Below, piece after piece: positions 59,160 through 64,000 of a DNA stretch of 64,000 nt. The first letter of the stretch is position 1. Each line of letters opens with the position of its first letter. The position numbers and the translations under genes were made by a program. This DNA comes from Ligilactobacillus pabuli (GTDB lineage Bacteria > Bacillota > Bacilli > Lactobacillales > Lactobacillaceae). Under the pieces are notes generated by a model. That model did not search any database, was not told the DNA's origin, and saw only the letters and a list, made by a program, of their open reading frames with translations. The stretch covers positions 1-64,000 of the forward strand of contig NZ_BQXH01000009.1 of the NCBI RefSeq assembly GCF_022836475.1, given 5' to 3'.

Positions 59160-59871
59160 AATGTAGATAGTTACTAATGTGATAATACAAGGTTAAATCG
59201 TCTTGGAAATAGCAAGTTCGAGAATAGTTAAAGGGGCGTTCATTTTTAAGGTAATTGATTTCCTCGATCCGTAAAACTGATTCGTTGACTGAATGCTCGG
59301 TTGCTGCAGCCTCTGCTTCAGAAAGATGGTGGAGCCTAACATATTCATCAGCGTTCACGATTTCAACGTTGTAATTATCAATGATAAATTTAAAAATCGA
59401 CTTAGTGCAGATTTTTTCATCAAGATATGGAACGGCACTGCGTAAATAATATGCTTCTTCTAAACTTAAGAGTTCTTTTTTAGAATAACGTAACCGTTTA
59501 ATGTAGTAGACCGGTTCATCTGGTTGGCACCTTAGCAATTTAGCGACTTCACGTCCAGCAGTCTGACTGGCAAATGATAGGACCTTGGATGTGACTGGGG
59601 TCTCGTTGGCAAGGGCATTCATGCCAACTTTATTTGCTAAGTTCATTAGATGATCCTCATTATGTAGCGGCTGATTGACAAAATAACCACTACCCTGAAT
59701 TCTTTTGATCAGGCCTTGGTTATATAAAACGTCAATTGCATTCCGGACAGTATTTCGACTCACTAAATACATGTCCATTAATTCAGATTCACTGGGAAGT
59801 TTAGTTTGGAAGACATTTCCAGCGATTTTAGCGGCAATATCTTGAGAAATTTCTTTGTATTTTAAGCTCAT
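59158..59871 (-). CDS. GntR/HutC-family regulator of the beta-glucoside operon
   Basis: About 237 residues. The N-terminal winged helix (LPSESELMDMYLVSRNTVRNAIDVLYNQGLIKRIQGSGYFV) is followed by a UTRA sensor domain ending near SRTCYFQDDLTLYYHI. Members of this branch sense phosphosugars. It is divergent from EIIB-EIIA-GH1, and a dyad in that promoter is its likely operator. The start is the ATG at 59871 after ACAGG; an in-frame ATG at 59886 has no site. The pseudogene at 13067-13780 is a full-length paralogue. Confidence 0.9.
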   Translation of the reverse strand: MSLKYKEISQDIAAKIAGNVFQTKLPSESELMDMYLVSRNTVRNAIDVLYNQGLIKRIQGSGYFVNQPLHNEDHLMNLANKVGMNALANETPVTSKVLSFASQTAGREVAKLLRCQPDEPVYYIKRLRYSKKELLSLEEAYYLRSAVPYLDEKICTKSIFKFIIDNYNVEIVNADEYVRLHHLSEAEAAATEHSVNESVLRIEEINYLKNERPFNYSRTCYFQDDLTLYYHISNYLH

Positions 59872-59898
59872 CAACCTGTCCCCCATAATTTATTTAAA

Positions 59899-59957
59899 GG
59901 TACTTGTAAAATTCGTACCAATATGATATAAATATATTGTAATAGAAAGCGCTTTAT
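59899..59957 (+). promoter_or_regulatory. Promoter, GntR-type operator and cre site of the PTS operon
   Basis: TTGTAA (59904-59909), 17 bases, TATAAA (59927-59932). The near-palindrome ATTCGTACCAAT (59911-59922) fills the spacer, and GGTAC/GTACC (59899-59903, 59915-59919) forms a wider inverted repeat. AGAAAGCGCTTTAT (59944-59957) downstream has a cre-like core. Specific repression and catabolite repression are both expected. Confidence 0.65.
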
Positions 59958-60015
59958 TAAGCAAGCTTAAAAAAACTACGCTAGGTAAAGAGCTAAAAAA
60001 TGGAGGTCTTTATTT

Positions 60016-60336
60016 ATGGCTAAAAAAACGATCATGTTATGTTGTGCAGCAGGTATGAGTACTAGTTTGTTGGTAACAAAGATGCAGAAAGCTGCTGAAG
60101 CAGAAGGCAAAGACGCAGAAATCTTCGCTGTTCCAGCCGCAGAAGCTGATTCAAAATTGGAACAACAAGAAATCAACGTTGTCTTGCTTGGACCTCAAGT
60201 TCGTTATATGGAAGCAGATTTCAAGAAAAAATTAGCTGATAAGAATATTCCAGTAGCTGTCATTGATATGCAAGCTTACGGAATGATGCAAGGTGATAAA
60301 GTTATCAAACAAGCCTACGATTTGATGGGTGAATAA
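60016..60336 (+). CDS. PTS cellobiose-family EIIB
   Basis: A 106-residue cytoplasmic EIIB of the Lac/Cel family. The phosphorylated cysteine is C10, in MLCCAAGMSTSLLVTKM. It takes phosphate from EIIA and passes it to the sugar bound by EIIC. It is first in the operon; EIIA follows 38 bases downstream. No EIIC is present in the operon. Confidence 0.93.
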   Translation: MAKKTIMLCCAAGMSTSLLVTKMQKAAEAEGKDAEIFAVPAAEADSKLEQQEINVVLLGPQVRYMEADFKKKLADKNIPVAVIDMQAYGMMQGDKVIKQAYDLMGE

Positions 60337-60374
60337 TAATCGCTAAGTTAGTGGTTTAAAACTGGAGGATTAAA

Positions 60375-60728
60375 ATGGCTGCAGAAGAAGAAAAGTCACA
60401 ACAGTCTGAAGAAGAACAACTACAGACGACAATGGGTTTGATCATTAACGCTGGTAACGCTAAGTCATTTGCGGTTGAAGCAATCAAGGCTGCCAAAGAA
60501 GGTAATTTTGATGATGCTCATCAAAAATTAGACGAAGCACAACAAGCTTTAGTTGATGCTCATAACACACAAACAGGGATGTTGACTAAAGAAGCACAGG
60601 GTGAACATGCTCAGGTGACATTACTGATGGTCCATTCGCAAGATCATCTGATGACTGCGATTACGTTTGTAGATTTGGCAACGAACTTTGTTGATGTTTA
60701 TGAACAACTCGATGAATTAAAAAAATAA
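60375..60728 (+). CDS. PTS lactose/cellobiose-family EIIA
   Basis: A 117-residue helical EIIA. The phospho-accepting histidine is H87 in LLMVHSQDHLM, aligned with H89 of E. coli ChbA, and D90 matches the metal-binding aspartate of the trimer. An extra acidic N-terminal stretch (EEEKSQQSEEEQ) is typical of cellobiose EIIA proteins. TGGAGG precedes the ATG. Confidence 0.93.
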   Translation: MAAEEEKSQQSEEEQLQTTMGLIINAGNAKSFAVEAIKAAKEGNFDDAHQKLDEAQQALVDAHNTQTGMLTKEAQGEHAQVTLLMVHSQDHLMTAITFVDLATNFVDVYEQLDELKK

Positions 60729-60737
60729 CAATTAACT

Positions 60738-60786
60738 AGAAAGGACAAGAGTGGACAAAGCAATTTGCAGCTCCTGTTCTTTTTTT
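60738..60786 (+). terminator. Intra-operon attenuator hairpin between EIIA and GH1
   Basis: GGACAAGAG pairs with CTCCTGTTC, followed by seven T. It would lower GH1 expression relative to the PTS parts. Confidence 0.5.
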
Positions 60787-60802
60787 AACTCAAGGAGGAT
60801 GA

Positions 60803-62290
<1,488 letters not shown>

Positions 62291-62404
62291 TAATCAAGCT
62301 CGACAAAGTAATTCCTTCCGCTTATCACAACCCAACCTTCAATGCCAAAAATTCATTAAAGTTCAGGCTCAGAGAGTGCTGGGCAGCTAATCACTTTGTA
62401 TTCT
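62291..62404 (+). repeat. Long palindromic repeat, copy G, degenerate
   Basis: Begins TAATCAAGCTC directly after the GH1 stop codon. Outer arms CAAAGT and ACTTTG are still complementary; the centre is AATGCCAAAAATTCATT with a lost GC pair. The right end is missing after CACTTTGT. Confidence 0.65.
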
Positions 62405-62427
62405 AATGGTGCATATCATTTGCTTTA

Positions 62428-62441
62428 TCGAAACGCTTTCA
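62428..62441. promoter_or_regulatory. cre-like site upstream of the lipoprotein gene
   Basis: TCGAAACGCTTTCA matches cre except at position 2. A separate inverted repeat, GTGAGAA/TTCTCAC (62480-62502), lies between it and the gene. Confidence 0.45.
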
Positions 62442-62583
62442 GTATACTTTTCTTTGTTAAATAAATTTGACACGATCATGTGAGAAAATCGTTCATTCTC
62501 ACTGACCGGCCAATTATTCTCAGAATGCTTATGAATATGGCAGGTAATAAAGCAATTTATTAATAACCATAGGAGGAGTTATT

Positions 62584-63558
62584 ATGAAAGTAAAAAAGAT
62601 GTCCATTAGATTGGTCCAGGTATTATTCGCATTAGGAGCAATGTTGTTAATTGTCGCAGGGTGTACTCCAAAGACTGAGCATACATCCTTCCAGAAAATC
62701 GGCAATGGATCTGACTCACGGGTCACCTACTATTATCAAAAAGATAAGGTGGTCAAACAGACCACGGCCAACAAGATCACATATGCAACATTGCGGGTCA
62801 ACAATAATGCTGAAGCTAAAAAAGCCGTTAAATCAACGCTTAAAAAGTATAACGATACTAAAGGTGTAACAGATAAGATCACTTATCATGACAGCTACTT
62901 GGACGAAAAGGTCACAGTTGACTTATCTAAGGCTTCAGTCAAGGATTTCTTGAAGTTAGCTGGAACAAATTCCTCAACCGACTCTGATAAGAAAGCCAAG
63001 TTTATCAGTTTTGAAAAGAGTGAGAAACTGATAAAGAAACAGGGTTTTACCAAAATTGAAGATGGTAAATTCAAGAGTTTGCCTAAGGCAGATTTGAAAG
63101 TTAAAAAGGCCATTTCAATGGACCAATTTAATTCCATCAAATTAGCCAAAGATAAGCAAGCTGGGACAACTGTTGATGAATTAACGAAAGAGTTTGGCAA
63201 ACCAGATAATACTAGTGAAGGTTCAGCTTCTGGCAGTTATACTTGGTACACTAACTACACCAAGACTGGTTATGTTAGAGTTTCAACGAATGACAAGAAA
63301 GAAGCAACTTCGAAGTTCTTGTTACAACCTTCAGTTGAAAATAAGAAATTCACTCCAGAAAAATATGATGCAGTGAACAAGGAAATCAGTCAAGATGAAT
63401 TATTAGACCAAATGGGAGCACCATACCAAGTTCAAATGACACCAACCATCGGATTGATTTACTACATTACTAAGGATGAAAGCGGCCAGAACATTAAAGG
63501 CCAATATTTGTTTGAAGTTCGCGATGGCAAAGTAGTCGGGAAACAGGCTAAGGAATAA
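62584..63558 (+). CDS. YehR-like lipoprotein (DUF1307-type N-terminal domain)
   Basis: A 324-residue surface lipoprotein. The signal peptide ends in lipobox VAGC (C27). Residues about 35-170 resemble the YehR/DUF1307 family (SDSRVTYYYQKDKVVKQTT, then VDLSKAS). The C-terminal part contains two BLIP-like, SmpA-type units (TTVDELTKEFGKPDNTSEG near 210 and ISQDELLDQMGAPYQVQ near 275). The combination is not one I know as a named protein. Function unknown; probably a cell-envelope factor. AGGAGG precedes the ATG. Confidence 0.75.
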   Translation: MKVKKMSIRLVQVLFALGAMLLIVAGCTPKTEHTSFQKIGNGSDSRVTYYYQKDKVVKQTTANKITYATLRVNNNAEAKKAVKSTLKKYNDTKGVTDKITYHDSYLDEKVTVDLSKASVKDFLKLAGTNSSTDSDKKAKFISFEKSEKLIKKQGFTKIEDGKFKSLPKADLKVKKAISMDQFNSIKLAKDKQAGTTVDELTKEFGKPDNTSEGSASGSYTWYTNYTKTGYVRVSTNDKKEATSKFLLQPSVENKKFTPEKYDAVNKEISQDELLDQMGAPYQVQMTPTIGLIYYITKDESGQNIKGQYLFEVRDGKVVGKQAKE

Positions 63559-63583
63559 ATAGTGACCTACTTTAAATTATGAC

Positions 63584-63622
63584 AAAAAACGTTATCTGCT
63601 GCTGGGCAGGTAACGTTTTTTT
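63584..63622. terminator. Bidirectional terminator before crcB
   Basis: AAAAAACGTTA and TAACGTTTTTT with inner CTGC/GCAG pairing. It lies between convergent genes. Confidence 0.85.
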
Positions 63623-63974
63623 AGCAGATTTTGCCACATAAAAGCCCCAGCATTAAAATGGCTGGGCCACCAAGGTATGAGGCTAAGGCGTAAGGGGCGA
63701 GTTGTCGGGGCTGATTACGTGTTAATGTAAGTAATTCAACGTTAAAAGTTGAAAAAGTAGTGAAACCGCCCATGAGACCAATGCCAAGAATTTGGTAGAG
63801 ACTCGTTGGTAGTTTTAATCCGACCAACATTCCCAGCAAAAATGAGCCAAGCAGATTGATGATGAGTGTTGCCCACGGAAAGGCTCGCTGAACATGCTGT
63901 TTGAACCAAGTTGTCAAGATAAACCGCAGGCTGGCACCTAAACCAGCCCCTAGAGCGACTAGCAAGGGAGTCAT
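63621..63974 (-). CDS. crcB: Fluoride ion channel CrcB/FluC
   Basis: A 117-residue, four-helix membrane protein. The FluC signature GLMGGFTTFSTF (residues about 72-83) with the pore phenylalanines is clear, as is NLLGSFLLG. It exports fluoride as a dual-topology dimer. Lactobacilli often carry two adjacent crcB genes forming a heterodimer; a partner would lie just beyond the window edge. AAAGGGTG precedes the ATG. No fluoride riboswitch is visible in the short upstream part. Confidence 0.92.
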   Translation of the reverse strand: MTPLLVALGAGLGASLRFILTTWFKQHVQRAFPWATLIINLLGSFLLGMLVGLKLPTSLYQILGIGLMGGFTTFSTFNVELLTLTRNQPRQLAPYALASYLGGPAILMLGLLCGKIC

Positions 63975-64000
63975 TTGGTCACACCCTTTCTAGCGGTTAA

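Overview
The window looks like a stretch of low-to-mid GC chromosome from a lactic acid bacterium of the family Lactobacillaceae. The evidence is the gene content (6-phospho-beta-glucosidases with cellobiose-type PTS parts, two OppA-like peptide-binding proteins, MntH, AsnA under a T-box, an Lsa-type ABC-F protein), AGGAGG-type ribosome binding sites, CcpA (cre) sites, and T-boxes in place of biosynthetic operons. I cannot fix the genus. Two exact ParB-binding parS sites (4614-4629 and 37296-37311) and one exact Noc-binding-site match (52174-52187) suggest an origin-side position on the chromosome rather than a plasmid or phage. I see no prophage, CRISPR array, rRNA or convincing tRNA.

Layout. 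0.2-2.2 kb: a complete IS605-type element (tnpA and tnpB divergent, omega-RNA at the right end). 2.3-2.6 kb: an orphan structured RNA candidate with its own promoter, cre site and terminator. 2.8-5.2 kb: HAD phosphatase, coaE, bioY. 5.4-9.4 kb: Fur-boxed siderophore uptake operon (binding lipoprotein, two permeases, ATPase). 9.7-12.7 kb: cvpA plus a small matrixin-like protease, then cycA behind a glycine T-box. 13-15 kb: a GntR pseudogene killed by one nonsense codon, a four-copy repeat array, methionine aminopeptidase. 15-23 kb: peptide-binding lipoprotein, CorA, a secreted family-3 glycosidase with swapped domain order and its divergent AraC regulator. 23.6-28.3 kb: a four-gene acetoin/pyruvate dehydrogenase complex under cre control. 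28-36 kb: DUF6506-like protein, second peptide-binding protein with an M42 aminopeptidase, YjeM-like transporter, succinate-semialdehyde-type dehydrogenase, acetyltransferase. 36-42 kb: asnA, a DeoR-type regulator, GH1 with EIIC, nitroreductase. 42-48 kb: ABC exporter, FAD-linked oxidase, twin histidine phosphatases, ABM protein.

47.9-50.2 kb holds two diverged copies of a 33-codon micro-gene with convergent antisense promoters, flanking a tnpB-only IS element. Its architecture is that of a type I toxin-antitoxin locus, but the peptide does not look like Fst. 50.2-56.3 kb: mntH and a permease/binding-protein fusion with its ATPase (OpuC/EgtU-like), followed by a flavin disulfide reductase that lacks the usual C-terminal catalytic histidine. 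57-58.6 kb: an Lsa-type ABC-F gene with an attenuator-like leader. 59-62.3 kb: GntR regulator, EIIB, EIIA and GH1; the only EIIC seen is 20 kb away. 62.5-64 kb: a YehR-like lipoprotein and a CrcB/FluC fluoride channel.

The most unusual feature is a family of long imperfect palindromic repeats, about 120 bp each: at least twelve full or internally deleted copies in seven clusters plus one fragment. Their arm sequences differ from copy to copy but remain complementary, so base pairing is conserved while sequence is not. They sit directly at gene 3' ends and supply or abut stop codons. One copy lies inverted in the 5' leader of a peptide-binding-protein gene.
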